From Thalassovita autumnalis (GTDB taxonomy: Bacteria; Pseudomonadota; Alphaproteobacteria; Rhodobacterales; Rhodobacteraceae), in contig NZ_CYSB01000037.1 in assembly GCF_001458255.1 (NCBI RefSeq), positions 33,801 through 97,800 of the forward strand: DNA of 64,000 nucleotides, in the 5' to 3' direction. How positions within the stretch are numbered: the stretch's first letter is position 1; each line of letters opens with the position of its first letter. Positions 19,484-28,222 of this stretch are shown one piece after another. The position numbers and the translations under genes were made by a program. Under the pieces are notes generated by a model. It was not told where the DNA came from. It ran no database searches and worked only from the letters and a program-made list of their open reading frames with translations.

Positions 19484-20637
19484 CAGTCTATCTCCCTGAT
19501 CGTGAATTCCATGAATGCACCCTCGGCCATACGGGCGCTGGCCTGTGCCAGTTCATCGGCAGACAGCACGCGGGTGCGAGCCGCCTGTAGCCGGCTGCGT
19601 GCGGCCACAAGGCGCACGAGTTCGGCGCGGGCATAGGTGTTGAGCGCGACGCTCTCCTGCACGTCTTCGGTCTCGGAAATCCGCTCGACGATGTCCGCGA
19701 TGCGCAGGGCGGCTTGCCTGATCGCGGCGGGCGCGTTGTTGCCATAAAAGGCCGCGCCATGCCCGGTGATCGAGAGGTTCGCATTGGCGAGAAGCGCGGG
19801 GTCGATCGTGCCGAGTGCTTCGATCCCGCCGATACGGCTCAGGTAGAGATTGTAGCGTTCCGGAATGACCTGGACGTAGTGCTGGGTCTCGGTAAAGGGC
19901 GGCACGCCCCCATATTCGAAGACACGACCGGGTCCGGCGTTATAGGCCGCGAGCGCGTTGATGATGTTGCCGTCGAAGGTGTTGAGCTGGGTCGCGAGAT
20001 AGCGAGCACCGCCATGCACCTGCAGGTAGGGGCTGTCATAGTATTCCGGATTGATACCCAGATCGCTGGCGGTGCCCGGCATGATCTGGGTGAGACCATA
20101 GGCGCCGACGGGAGACCGTGCCCCAATGGTGAACCGGCTTTCCTGCCAGATGAGCGCTTGCAGCAACGCGCGCCACTGGACGGGTGAGAGCCCTGCGCGG
20201 CCAACTCCCGCAAAGCCGCTGGTCTCCTGGGCGACGCGGATAATGAGCTGCTCGATGTTTTCCGCCGCATCCCCGAACATCTGTGCGCCGCCGGGATTGG
20301 GATCGATCTCGCCCGTGCCATAGACCGCCTCGACGGAGCGGGCCGGATCCCCGCTGCCGCTTTCCAGCCCCGAGACCATAGCCGGCAAGCCCTGACCGCC
20401 GAAGCTGGTCTGGGCATCGAGGATGCGTTGCAGGGTTTCCAGCTGCTCCCGTTCGATCTCGGCAATGAGTTCGCGCACGGCAAGCTTGTCCGACTGAACG
20501 GCCAAGTCAGCCTCGCGATCGCCGGTCTCAACGATGTCACGCGCGGTCAGCCCACTGTCATTGGTCGGCACGCCCTGAGACAAGGCGAGACCGGGCAGCA
20601 GGCAAAGTGCGAGGATATGAGGCGGGCTAGACTTCAA
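19483..20637 (-). CDS. virB1: VirB1-like lytic transglycosylase
   Basis: Mature protein about 360 residues with a signal peptide (LALCLLPGLALSQ) and a C-terminal SLT domain: WQESRF with the catalytic Glu, SPVGAYGLTQIMPGTA, and ALAAYNAGPGRV. It would open peptidoglycan locally for the secretion channel. The start is a TTG at 20637 preceded by GGAGGG six nt upstream, inside the end of virB7; no suitable ATG exists. This operon also carries a second transglycosylase at 23717. Confidence 0.85.
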   Translation of the reverse strand: MKSSPPHILALCLLPGLALSQGVPTNDSGLTARDIVETGDREADLAVQSDKLAVRELIAEIEREQLETLQRILDAQTSFGGQGLPAMVSGLESGSGDPARSVEAVYGTGEIDPNPGGAQMFGDAAENIEQLIIRVAQETSGFAGVGRAGLSPVQWRALLQALIWQESRFTIGARSPVGAYGLTQIMPGTASDLGINPEYYDSPYLQVHGGARYLATQLNTFDGNIINALAAYNAGPGRVFEYGGVPPFTETQHYVQVIPERYNLYLSRIGGIEALGTIDPALLANANLSITGHGAAFYGNNAPAAIRQAALRIADIVERISETEDVQESVALNTYARAELVRLVAARSRLQAARTRVLSADELAQASARMAEGAFMEFTIREID

Positions 20638-20794
20638 TGTGGCCCTCCGGGGTGCCAAGGGGCGTGAAGTCACAATCGGGCGCGACGGGTGCCGTGGACG
20701 CAAGGAATGTGAAGCAATTGGCCTGCGGCTCCTGGTACTGGGCGCAGGAGGCCAAAGCGCCGAGCGCGGTGAGAAGAAACAGGGTACGGATCAT
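20627..20794 (-). CDS. virB7: VirB7 lipoprotein (55 residues)
   Basis: A short gene found by reading the spacer between virB4 and virB1. ATG at 20794 overlaps the virB4 stop as ATGA and is preceded by GGAGG. The product starts MIRTLFLLTALGALASC, a signal sequence ending in the lipobox LASC, and has two more Cys in the mature part. VirB7 is the outer-membrane lipoprotein that anchors VirB9; size, position and lipobox fit. Its stop lies 10 nt inside the virB1 start. Confidence 0.85.
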   Translation of the reverse strand: MIRTLFLLTALGALASCAQYQEPQANCFTFLASTAPVAPDCDFTPLGTPEGHIEV

Positions 20795-23181
20795 GAAAGC
20801 CTCCAGAAGTCTGGGCGGTCGCGGTAATCGGGGCCGACGAGCGCCTCGCCTTTCTCCATGCCGCCGAGGATGGTGAGATTGGGCCCGAGAGCACTGAGAT
20901 CGGCATCGACCACGATTGAGCCCTGATCGTCGCGGATCAGTGCGAGGCGGCTGTTGCTGCCCGTGTTGAGAAGGACGTCGAGCTCCTTCTCCGTGAGGTT
21001 CAGCATGGCGTAATCCGCAGGCTGCGCGCGGATATTGGGCAGCAGGATCTGCGTCGGAACGGCCTCGACGATGGTCTTACCGGTCCGGGTGCGCTCGAGC
21101 TGGCTTGCGTATTGCGTCATCATCACCGCGACGGTGTTCTGCTTGCGCGCGGTCACCAGCCAGTTCGACAGCCGCTCGGCGAAATACGCGTTATCGAGGG
21201 CCTTCCAGGCCTCGTCGATCACGATGATGGTGGGGCGGCGATCCTCGATCTCGCGCTCGACCCGGCGGAAGAGATAGGAGAGGACCGCCATCCGTTCCTT
21301 GTCGGCCTCGCTGTCGAGAATGCCGGTCAGATCGAAGCCCACCACATCGCCTTTGAGGGAGAAGGTGTCCGCAAGGCTCTGCCCGAAGATCCAGCCATAG
21401 CGGCCGTCCTCGGTCCATTCGAGCAGGCGCTGGTGCAGATCGCCGCCATCATCGGTGGACACAAAAAGCGATGCGAAATCCCGCCAGTTCCGCAGGGCCG
21501 GATTGGAGGCCTGTGCGTTCTGGCGGACGACTTCCTGGATGCGGTTGGTCTGTGCGGGCGTCAGGGGCTTGTCAGCGCGGTAGAGCAGGGCGGCAAGCCA
21601 ATCCGACAGCCAGGCGGTGCCGCGCGCATCGGTCTCGGTCCAGAGCGGGTTGAGGCCCGTGGGCTGACCGGCGTTCAGGGACGCGTAGCGCCCGCCATTC
21701 GCGCGGACCGCCATCTCCATACCGGATCGGTAATCGAAGACGAAGACCCGGGCGCCCGCGCGACGGGCCTGGGTCATCAGGAAGGCCGAAAGCACAGACT
21801 TACCTGACCCGGGCCGCCCCATGATCAGGGTATGGCCGCTGGTGGGTTCTTTGTCGGGCGCGCCCTGCTCGTGATAGGAAAACCGGTAGGCGCTTTGCTC
21901 CGGCGTGGGCAGATAGGTGACGACCCGGCCCCAGGGGGTAAGTGCTGCAGGTTTGCCGAGCTGTGTCCGGTGGAAGGCCGCGAAATCCGCGAAGTTGCGA
22001 TTGGTGACGGCGCTGGCACGCACGCGCTTGGGCTGGTTGCCGGGATGCTGGCTGAGGTAATGCGCCTTGGCGGCGACCCGCTCGCCAATCATCTTCACGC
22101 CTTCGGTTGCGGCGGCGTTCACGATCTCGGCGCTGAGCGTTTGCAGCTCATCCAGCGTTTCGCAAAAGAGCGTCACGACCATATGATGCTCGCCGAAGCT
22201 TTGGCGCTTGGCCTCGAGATCATCGGCGGCGATGTCGAGGGCTTCCATGAGCGAGAGGGCCGCGTCCTGGCTGGCCTGCATCTGGCGCTTTTGTCGCTTG
22301 ATACGGCCCGCCATGAGGTTCGAATTGATCGGCGTGAAGGAGTGCGTCACGATCATGTCGACCGGCAGGTTCAGCATGTCGAACATGGTGCAGGAGGTGC
22401 CTTCGGAATATTCCCCGATGGTGAAACTCTTGCCGTAGCGGTGGCCCACGACGCCCTCGGAAAGCTCGAAATGGTCGCCGTGAAACGTCACGCGGGTATT
22501 GGCGACGTTGAAGGACAGAAAGCCGTAGGTGTTGGCCGGGTAGAGCGGCAGCTCGGTGCCCGTGTTGAGCGCGCCCAAAAATCCCACCAACTCTCCCGAT
22601 CCGGCTGACAGCAGGCGCGGCCTGAGCTCGGTCAGCCCCGAGAGGAAGACGTTCACAGCCTCACCGAGGCGCTGCAGGCGTTTGCGGGTCTCCTCCTTCA
22701 GTCGGTCCGGCGCGCTGCGGCTCAGGAACGGCAGGAGGCTTTTCGGGGGCGGGCGGTGAATGACGGTGAGCGTCAGGGTCTTGTCGCGGAGCCCGCTGGT
22801 CTCGAGTTTCGCGCGCCAGCGCCGGTCCACCTCGCCTGCGAAGCTGTCCTCGCGGATGGGGTCGAGATCAGGTTTGATGGCCTTGGAGACCTTGTGGACG
22901 TAATAGCTGAATTCCGGCCCGAGCTGCGCGACAATGCGGGCAAAAAGCGCCGTCACCTTGTCGAGATAGGCATCGTCCGTCGTGTAGCTGTTGATCCCCT
23001 CGAGCCGGATGCAGCGGAAGAGCTCATTAACCCGGGTGCGCACGGTCTGGCCATCGACGAGGCTCACATAGGGCAGCATATGCGCAAGGCGGGTCTCGCG
23101 CGCATACCATTCCGGCGTCATCGTGCGGGGATCGAGCGCAGCATCAGGGGCTTCATCACGGGGCATAGCTGTCCCCGCCAT
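20791..23181 (-). CDS. virB4: VirB4 secretion ATPase
   Basis: A 796-residue ATPase with the CagE/TrbE/VirB N-terminal domain and a C-terminal motor: Walker A GRPGSGKSVL near residue 450, Walker B IIVIDEAWKAL near 645, and the motif MTQYASQLERT. It energises pilus assembly with VirB11. ATG at 23181 lies inside virB3; a second ATG at 23166 has a better ribosome site (GGGGA five nt before it) and could be the true start. Confidence 0.95.
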   Translation of the reverse strand: MAGTAMPRDEAPDAALDPRTMTPEWYARETRLAHMLPYVSLVDGQTVRTRVNELFRCIRLEGINSYTTDDAYLDKVTALFARIVAQLGPEFSYYVHKVSKAIKPDLDPIREDSFAGEVDRRWRAKLETSGLRDKTLTLTVIHRPPPKSLLPFLSRSAPDRLKEETRKRLQRLGEAVNVFLSGLTELRPRLLSAGSGELVGFLGALNTGTELPLYPANTYGFLSFNVANTRVTFHGDHFELSEGVVGHRYGKSFTIGEYSEGTSCTMFDMLNLPVDMIVTHSFTPINSNLMAGRIKRQKRQMQASQDAALSLMEALDIAADDLEAKRQSFGEHHMVVTLFCETLDELQTLSAEIVNAAATEGVKMIGERVAAKAHYLSQHPGNQPKRVRASAVTNRNFADFAAFHRTQLGKPAALTPWGRVVTYLPTPEQSAYRFSYHEQGAPDKEPTSGHTLIMGRPGSGKSVLSAFLMTQARRAGARVFVFDYRSGMEMAVRANGGRYASLNAGQPTGLNPLWTETDARGTAWLSDWLAALLYRADKPLTPAQTNRIQEVVRQNAQASNPALRNWRDFASLFVSTDDGGDLHQRLLEWTEDGRYGWIFGQSLADTFSLKGDVVGFDLTGILDSEADKERMAVLSYLFRRVEREIEDRRPTIIVIDEAWKALDNAYFAERLSNWLVTARKQNTVAVMMTQYASQLERTRTGKTIVEAVPTQILLPNIRAQPADYAMLNLTEKELDVLLNTGSNSRLALIRDDQGSIVVDADLSALGPNLTILGGMEKGEALVGPDYRDRPDFWRLS

Positions 23182-23434
23182 GGATGGACCTGTTGCGCGT
23201 GGGCGGTGTCTCCTGCAGCGACGTCATCATCACATCGATGAAGCGCGGGTCCCAATCTGCGGCCTTCCAAAGCACCGGATAGAGCAGAGCCGCGACAGCC
23301 AGCATCGCAATATGCTGGACCCAGACGAAGAGAAGCACCGAGCCGAAGAGCCAGACCATCGCATACATGATGGGCAGGCCCAGGAGCTTCGGCGGACGCA
23401 CGAGGCCGAGGAAGAGAGGCGCGCGCTCAGCCAC
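23156..23434 (-). CDS. virB3: VirB3 inner-membrane protein
   Basis: A 92-residue protein with two closely spaced hydrophobic helices (about residues 17-35 and 40-60), starting MAERAPLFLGLVRPPK, the typical VirB3 opening. The GTG at 23434 overlaps the virB2 stop codon, so I take it rather than the longer frame. VirB3 works with VirB4 at the base of the channel. Confidence 0.88.
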   Translation of the reverse strand: MAERAPLFLGLVRPPKLLGLPIMYAMVWLFGSVLLFVWVQHIAMLAVAALLYPVLWKAADWDPRFIDVMMTSLQETPPTRNRSIHGGDSYAP

Positions 23435-23720
23435 CGGCAAAGACCGCGGCAACGATGGTGGGGGCGGCGGCGACACCAGCGATCCCGACAAGCACCCAAA
23501 GCGCCTGGCGCAGGTCGATGATGTTGAAGAACCAGCTCAAGAAAACGCCGAGGACCGCGAGTGTGGCGATGACCACACCAAGAGGGCCGGTCAGCGCATC
23601 GACAATGCCCTGCAACAAGCTCTGGATCGGGGAGAGATCGATGCTCTGCGCAAGGGCGGGCTCGGCAATGAACAGGAATAGCGCCAGCGAGGCGACAAAG
23701 AGGTTTGAAATCTGTTTCAT
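23427..23720 (-). CDS. virB2: VirB2 major pilin
   Basis: A 97-residue pilin precursor: signal peptide ending near PALAQ, then two hydrophobic helices separated by a short polar loop (FNIIDLRQ), as in VirB2/TrbC pilins. ATG at 23720 overlaps the stop of the preceding transglycosylase gene as ATGA. Confidence 0.9.
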   Translation of the reverse strand: MKQISNLFVASLALFLFIAEPALAQSIDLSPIQSLLQGIVDALTGPLGVVIATLAVLGVFLSWFFNIIDLRQALWVLVGIAGVAAAPTIVAAVFAGG

Positions 23721-24427
23721 GAATTTGATCCTTCCAATCGGGCTACGACAGCCATGACGCGGGCCACGTGGTTCTGGGTTTCTCGGTAAGGGGGAATGCC
23801 ACCGTGTTGGCGCACGGCGTCGGGACCGGCGTTGTAGGCCGCCAGCGCCAGATGCGGATCGCCGAAGCGCTCCAGCATCATCGCGAGGTAGCGGGCAGAG
23901 CCGTCGAGGTTCTGTTGAGGGTCACGCGGGTCAACGCCGAGGTCGCGCGCGGTGTCGGGCATCAGCTGACCAAGGCCAATGGCGCCCGCATGTGAGATCG
24001 CATCCTGCCGGTAGGCGCTCTCAACCTCGATATTGGCGCGGTAGAGAGCCAGCCAATCCCTCACGGAGAGCTCTGCGCGCCGCAGGCCCGGATGGCCGGC
24101 ATAGCGCAGGGCCGTTGCCTCGATGCCTAAGAGAACGTCTGCGCGGGGCAGGGGTGCTGGCTGGGCGAGTGCCGCAAACCTCAGCGCGTCAGGTTCGGAA
24201 GCTGCTTCAGTCTCGCCAAGAATGGCCAAACCATCGGACGCCGATCCCTGACCAATGCCGTCATTGTAGTTTCGAGCAAAGCTGCTTTGGGAGCGTGACG
24301 GGATCAGGGAGCCGTCGCTCTCCATGACCAGGACCATTTGAGCTGAGGCAGGTGCTGCGACCAGCCAGAGACAGACGAGGTTAGCTGCCAGCGCCCTTGT
24401 CTGATGGGGCTTTGTCTGGCGGCGCAA
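23717..24427 (-). CDS. second lytic transglycosylase of the T4SS operon
   Basis: The C-terminal half is an SLT domain: ESAYRQDAISHAGAIGLGQLMP with the catalytic Glu in ESAY (read here in two parts), and ALAAYNAGPDAV. A signal peptide precedes it (LVCLWLVAAPASAQ). The start is uncertain: a TTG at 24427 keeps the signal peptide close to the N-terminus, while an ATG at 24472 is also in frame; longer starts lie deep inside the upstream gene. It is distinct in sequence from the VirB1-like protein at 19483 and heads the pilin genes. Confidence 0.78.
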   Translation of the reverse strand: MRRQTKPHQTRALAANLVCLWLVAAPASAQMVLVMESDGSLIPSRSQSSFARNYNDGIGQGSASDGLAILGETEAASEPDALRFAALAQPAPLPRADVLLGIEATALRYAGHPGLRRAELSVRDWLALYRANIEVESAYRQDAISHAGAIGLGQLMPDTARDLGVDPRDPQQNLDGSARYLAMMLERFGDPHLALAAYNAGPDAVRQHGGIPPYRETQNHVARVMAVVARLEGSNS

Positions 24428-24761
24428 GTTTGTGCGTACGGCTTGTCCCCGCCTCAAGCGGCAGGTCGACATGTGCAAAGCCAAGGCCAATAAAGAAAGA
24501 CACCACGCCGGAGATCGTCTTGAACTCGCGGATCTTGATATCGTTGTAGGTCGTCCGCGTGCGGGCGGTGACGAGGAGCTTTTCCACCCCGTCATCAGAG
24601 ACAACACGCATGATCCAGACCCCGTAATAGCTGGGGCCTTTCTTGTGTGCCGACTCTTGGCACAGGATTTCTGCGCTATAGCCGCTTTCCACGAGTTCGC
24701 GGAACCTGGCTTCCGTAACCACATTTGGTGCTTCGATGTCCCAGTTCATGGCCCGGCTCAC
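24381..24761 (-). CDS. hypothetical protein, first gene of the virB operon
   Basis: A 126-residue protein with no signal peptide, one weakly hydrophobic stretch (SGVVSFFIGLGF) near residue 85 and a Pro/Lys-rich tail. The GTG at 24761 has GGAG five nt upstream, better than the internal ATG at 24749. I do not recognise the family. As the first gene after the promoter it may have a regulatory or mobilisation role, but the sequence does not show one. Confidence 0.65.
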   Translation of the reverse strand: MSRAMNWDIEAPNVVTEARFRELVESGYSAEILCQESAHKKGPSYYGVWIMRVVSDDGVEKLLVTARTRTTYNDIKIREFKTISGVVSFFIGLGFAHVDLPLEAGTSRTHKLAPPDKAPSDKGAGS

Positions 24762-24813
24762 GCTTTCTCCAATGGCGTGACCCCAGGCATTCCTACTTGA
24801 AGCCCAGAGTTAC

Positions 24814-24827
24814 GATAGTATACTATC
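24814..24827. promoter_or_regulatory. perfect 14-bp palindrome between divergent transcripts
   Basis: GATAGTATACTATC is a perfect palindrome 53 nt upstream of the first virB-operon gene and about 90 nt upstream of the rightward secreted-protein gene. Its position in a divergent spacer makes it a good operator candidate for a dimeric repressor, for instance the XRE protein encoded at 25336. The link to that protein is inferred. Confidence 0.5.
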
Positions 24828-24917
24828 AACCGCAAGATGTAATATCGCGCTTTAGCTGTAGTTTGGTTACGCAAACACTAGTCACGGCCAGTGTCCGCGA
24901 TCAAGGAGATAACAGGT

Positions 24918-25211
24918 TTGAGAAACCCAAGGTTGACAGGCCTGCTCCCATTACAAGCTATGGCCCTCCTGATCTGCCTCTCTGGGCCGGGTTTCGCGGA
25001 ATCCTGCCTCGCGCCGTCCCGTCCCTTCCTGCCAAGCGATTCGCAGGCAGCGCGGGACTATGCGGACATCATCCGTGGCGATTTCGAAGACTACATTCAG
25101 GATATCCAGCGCTATTTCCGTTGCCTCGACGGCGAACGGGCCCGTGCCTTCGAGGAAGCGAGGGAGGTTAGTGAGGACTACGGCCAATTTCTGCATTTGG
25201 TAGGGGATTGA
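24918..25211 (+). CDS. secreted hypothetical protein beside the T4SS operon
   Basis: A 97-residue protein with a signal peptide (about residues 1-27, ending GFAESC) and a small acidic, Tyr/Arg-rich mature domain containing RADFE-like RGDFEDYIQDIQRYFRCL and AREVSEDYGQF. Two Cys could form a disulfide. The TTG at 24918 has AGGAG eight nt upstream; the GTG at 24891 is an alternative. No known domain. Divergent from the virB operon across the palindrome at 24814. Confidence 0.6.
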   Translation: MRNPRLTGLLPLQAMALLICLSGPGFAESCLAPSRPFLPSDSQAARDYADIIRGDFEDYIQDIQRYFRCLDGERARAFEEAREVSEDYGQFLHLVGD

Positions 25212-25335
25212 TGGGCAACCTCGGGAGCATCAGACTTGCAGCCCATGGAAACCAGACGCCGATAACACCCTTATATATCTACTTTTTAGATAACAGATTT
25301 CATCCGCTAGCGACGTCACAAAAGGTATGTGACGC

Positions 25336-25593
25336 GTGGCAAAGACAATCAGAAGCAAGGGACAGGTGGCACTCTGCCAGGCGTTGGTCGACGCTCGCAT
25401 CGATGCGGGCCTTGGCCAGGAAGACTTGGCGGACAGGCTCAGATGCCATCAATCTCTCGTGGCGCGCATTGAGAGCGGCGAACGCCGGATCGACGTCGTC
25501 GAACTGGTCGTTCTGGCGCGCGCCATCGGCTTTGACCCGTTCGATGTCTTGGCGATCGTCGAAGCCGCCACGGAGCCCGACCACAGGATTTAA
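25336..25593 (+). CDS. XRE-family helix-turn-helix regulator
   Basis: An 85-residue protein made almost wholly of a Cro/CI-type helix-turn-helix: QALVDARIDAGLGQEDLADR, then CHQSLVARIESGERRIDVVELV. It starts at GTG 25336. It stands alone with no toxin-like partner next to it. By size and position it is a candidate regulator of the neighbouring virB operon, whose promoter region carries a perfect palindrome. Confidence 0.8.
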   Translation: MAKTIRSKGQVALCQALVDARIDAGLGQEDLADRLRCHQSLVARIESGERRIDVVELVVLARAIGFDPFDVLAIVEAATEPDHRI

Positions 25594-25612
25594 GCGATTT
25601 CATCAATCGAGA

Positions 25613-25638
25613 ACACGGGAGGTGACTTCTCCCGGTGT
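25613..25638 (+). terminator. hairpin after the XRE gene
   Basis: CACGGGAG and CTCCCGGTG can pair around a 7-nt loop 20 nt after the XRE stop codon. There is no run of T residues after it, so termination is possible but weakly supported. Confidence 0.3.
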
Positions 25639-25759
25639 GAATTCGTTACCGCGAGGACGAACAGTAACCGATTTTAACGAGGCCCGGCACACGGTTGCAG
25701 CAAACGCTTTGGATCTGAGCTGCTATCCGCAACGCCAAATTGCAGGAAGTCAGTAAACA

Positions 25760-25984
25760 GTGAACGAAAATGAGGTCGAAGGCGTCGCGATCGCCAATTT
25801 GATTGCAACCGATGAAGAAACCATTGTCGGCTGGGTATATCGCTGGAACACAGGTGCTCTGGCAATCCGGTGGGACATCCATGGCCCGCAGCGTGTCTCA
25901 AAGATTTACCCGGAGCTCTGCGATGCGGATAAAGCCGAAATTGACTTCGCGTCTCTCATGCAGCTGCCCTGTCGCAACGACTGA
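25760..25984 (+). CDS. small hypothetical protein
   Basis: A 74-residue frame starting at GTG, acidic N-terminus, with VGWVYRWNTGALAIRWD in the middle. No signal peptide, membrane helix or known motif. The ribosome site is poor (AGGAAG 15 nt before the GTG). It may be real because its composition is protein-like, but I cannot exclude a chance frame. Confidence 0.35.
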   Translation: MNENEVEGVAIANLIATDEETIVGWVYRWNTGALAIRWDIHGPQRVSKIYPELCDADKAEIDFASLMQLPCRND

Positions 25985-26087
25985 CATGGTAGAATATGGC
26001 CTTTATGGCCCTCGATTGTGTGAGTGTGCCTGCGTTGCAGGTTTGATTTCGTACAAGGCCCTGCGCGACTTCGCTGCGGCTCAATAG

Positions 26088-26843
26088 TCAGTAATTGACC
26101 TGCTCAAAACCGTAATTCCCGCTATAGTCACGCCACTCAACGAAGACGGATCTGTGATAAATGCTCGGGCAGTGCTCGCCCCATCGCTCGAGACCGGCAT
26201 GCGCATCAGGAAGCGCTGCGGGTGACGACACCCTCCAAGAAAAATCGCCCTGGATCCCGTAGGTGCCGAGGACAACGGCGGCGCTGCGGTTGCAGTCGCC
26301 ATCTCGCCCGGATTCGTGCTGGCGGGCATAACGAACGTCAAAGACGCGGATGGAACGCACGAAGTTGAATTCCGGCCCGCTGATATCGATGTCGGCGCGG
26401 TCTTTTACGAGCTGGAGGGCGTAATCAGCCCTTACGAGGTTGTCCCAAGCCGCGTTGGAGCCTTTGCGCCCAAGCATCCCGCCTGCCCTGGCTGCCTGAT
26501 CGAAGAGCGGGGTTGAAGAGTTTGGAGGGGTTCCTGAATCACCATATAGGGCATCGAAGATCCGGTCCGCGGGCCGCGATCTAGCAGGTCCATCGTAAGA
26601 CGCACCCATCGGGCAGCGCCAAATCTGAAGCGGCGGCTCCACCGGCCATGGAGTTATGCGCCGGATGAACTCGGCCCGTGCGCGGGCGCAGGGCACGGAA
26701 GCTGGCCATCCACCGGACAAACACAGCAGGATGGCACAATCGATCTGATAGGTTTGGGCGCGTGCTTGTGTCGGAACTGTTGGGCCGGTCAAGGCGAGAG
26801 CTAAAAAGGCCGCCAGAGGGAGGTTTTTGAATTCGAAACGCAT
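26088..26843 (-). CDS. secreted hypothetical protein
   Basis: A 251-residue protein with a clear signal peptide (about residues 1-29, ending TQARAQ) and five or more Cys in the mature part (CAILLC, C, CP, CN, C), pointing to a disulfide-bonded periplasmic or secreted protein. It has the plain composition of a real gene. I recognise no domain. ATG at 26843; a TTG at 26861 is possible. It lies alone between the T4SS section and the metal island. Confidence 0.7.
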   Translation of the reverse strand: MRFEFKNLPLAAFLALALTGPTVPTQARAQTYQIDCAILLCLSGGWPASVPCARARAEFIRRITPWPVEPPLQIWRCPMGASYDGPARSRPADRIFDALYGDSGTPPNSSTPLFDQAARAGGMLGRKGSNAAWDNLVRADYALQLVKDRADIDISGPEFNFVRSIRVFDVRYARQHESGRDGDCNRSAAVVLGTYGIQGDFSWRVSSPAALPDAHAGLERWGEHCPSIYHRSVFVEWRDYSGNYGFEQVNY

Positions 26844-27277
26844 GGCAAGGACCCTTGACAATCTTCACCCAGCATACCTACGAAAATATACTATTGCAAC
26901 AATGATGATGCGTGTTGCGGTTGCGGCGGTCAGCAAGATCGCGAGGTGACCGAGCCGCCCGTCGTCATCCGCCACGTTCCGCGCTGCGCCAATCCCACGG
27001 CATGTCAAAGCGTCCGAGCCATCTCGATCGTCAAATGAGTCTCGAATTGCCCTTAAATCGGTTCTACCTAAATCTGTTTGGCGAATAGGACGCATTCGGG
27101 CTCTCAGCAGTTCTGCAACGGCTCAGAAGCAGACGGAACCTTGAAGGCTTCGAACCTCGTGAGTTCGAGGACCAGGCCAGGCTGGCTTGAAGCAGGCCGT
27201 GCACCCGTTTCAGGTCGCTGTCGCTTAGCTTGCACTCGCAATCGACGTCGATCACACCTTCATGACCTCTCACAAGC
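26844..27277. other. 434-nt stretch without a clear gene
   Basis: Only low-quality frames occur here. The left end is AT-rich (around 26870-26900) and may hold the promoter of the leftward secreted-protein gene. I see no RNA gene, repeat or mobile-element end. Confidence 0.5.
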
Positions 27278-28222
27278 TCAGTGAAAACGGTTCTCCTCCT
27301 CTTCAGGCTTGCCGTGACCGTAGAGGTCGGCGTTTTCGTGTGCACGGTCTTCGTGTTCGAACTCCAGGCTGGAATGGGCGATGTTGAAGTCCTCCTTCAG
27401 CCGGTCCTTGATCGCTGCCTTGATCTTTTCGATTTTACCCCAGCCGCCCGCTGTCAGCACCACGTGGCAGTCCAGCGCCGCCTTGTCCTCCTCCATCTGC
27501 CACAGATGCACGTGGTGAACGTCCGCGACACCATCGACGCTCCGCATCGCCTCAACGACGGCTGCATTGTCGATGTCGGGGGGGCTGCCGAGCATCAGAG
27601 TTCTGATCGGACCGCCAATCTCAGTGAAAGCCAGATAGAGGATGTAAAGGGCGATGCCGATGGTGATTGCTGGATCGACCCATCGCATGTCGTAGAGGAT
27701 GATCAGGGACCCTCCAATGATGACTGCCACAGAGGCCAAAGCGTCCGACAGGTTGTGCAGAAAAAGCGCTCGGATGTTCACACTGCCTTTCTGCATCGAA
27801 TAGGTAAGTAGCGCAGTCAACGTGTCGACGACCAGTGCCACACCGCCCAGGATCACCACCGTCCAACCAGCGACCTCGGGCGGGTCGATCATCCGCATGC
27901 CACCCTCATAGATCAGGTAGAAACCAATCAGAATCAGGGTCGTGTAGTTGATGAGTGCCGCGACAATTTCAATCCGTCCATAACCGAAGGTCATGCGTTC
28001 ATCGGCGGGTCGTCTGGCGATTTTGCGCGCAACGAACGCGATCACCAGTGACGCCATGTCCGAAAAATTGTGTAGGGCATCTGCGATCAGCGCCAGGCTG
28101 CCGGAAAGGATGCCGCCAACGATCTGCGCGACGGTCAGAAGCCCGTTGGCCCAGATTGCGATGGAGACCCTACGATCACCTGATTCAGGATCAATGTGGG
28201 TATGGCCATGATCATGCGGCAC
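27278..28222 (-). CDS. CDF-family metal cation exporter
   Basis: A 314-residue cation diffusion facilitator (CzcD/ZitB type): His-rich N-terminus (HDHGHTHID), six membrane helices, the two zinc-site motifs DALHNFSD and FLHNLSDAL, and a C-terminal cytosolic domain with HHVHLWQ and a late HEDRAHEN. It exports Zn(II), and possibly Cd(II) or Co(II), using protons. I start it at the GTG at 28222, seven nt after GAGGAG; the ATG at 28237 overlaps that ribosome site. Its start lies within the end of the transglutaminase-like gene, so both are driven from the MerR-type promoter at 29012-29042. Confidence 0.88.
   Translation of the reverse strand: MPHDHGHTHIDPESGDRRVSIAIWANGLLTVAQIVGGILSGSLALIADALHNFSDMASLVIAFVARKIARRPADERMTFGYGRIEIVAALINYTTLILIGFYLIYEGGMRMIDPPEVAGWTVVILGGVALVVDTLTALLTYSMQKGSVNIRALFLHNLSDALASVAVIIGGSLIILYDMRWVDPAITIGIALYILYLAFTEIGGPIRTLMLGSPPDIDNAAVVEAMRSVDGVADVHHVHLWQMEEDKAALDCHVVLTAGGWGKIEKIKAAIKDRLKEDFNIAHSSLEFEHEDRAHENADLYGHGKPEEEENRFH

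Noticed and set aside
19839..20540. Long frame of 233 codons antiparallel in frame shift to virB1
   Set aside because: Ser/Arg/Pro-rich composition typical of GC-rich shadow frames; the SLT domain frame is the real one.
25336..25593. XRE gene as antitoxin of a toxin-antitoxin pair
   Set aside because: No small toxin-like gene overlaps or adjoins it.
27064..27345. 93-codon frame before the CDF gene end
   Set aside because: Overlaps the coding end of the CDF gene and has basic, Ser-rich composition.
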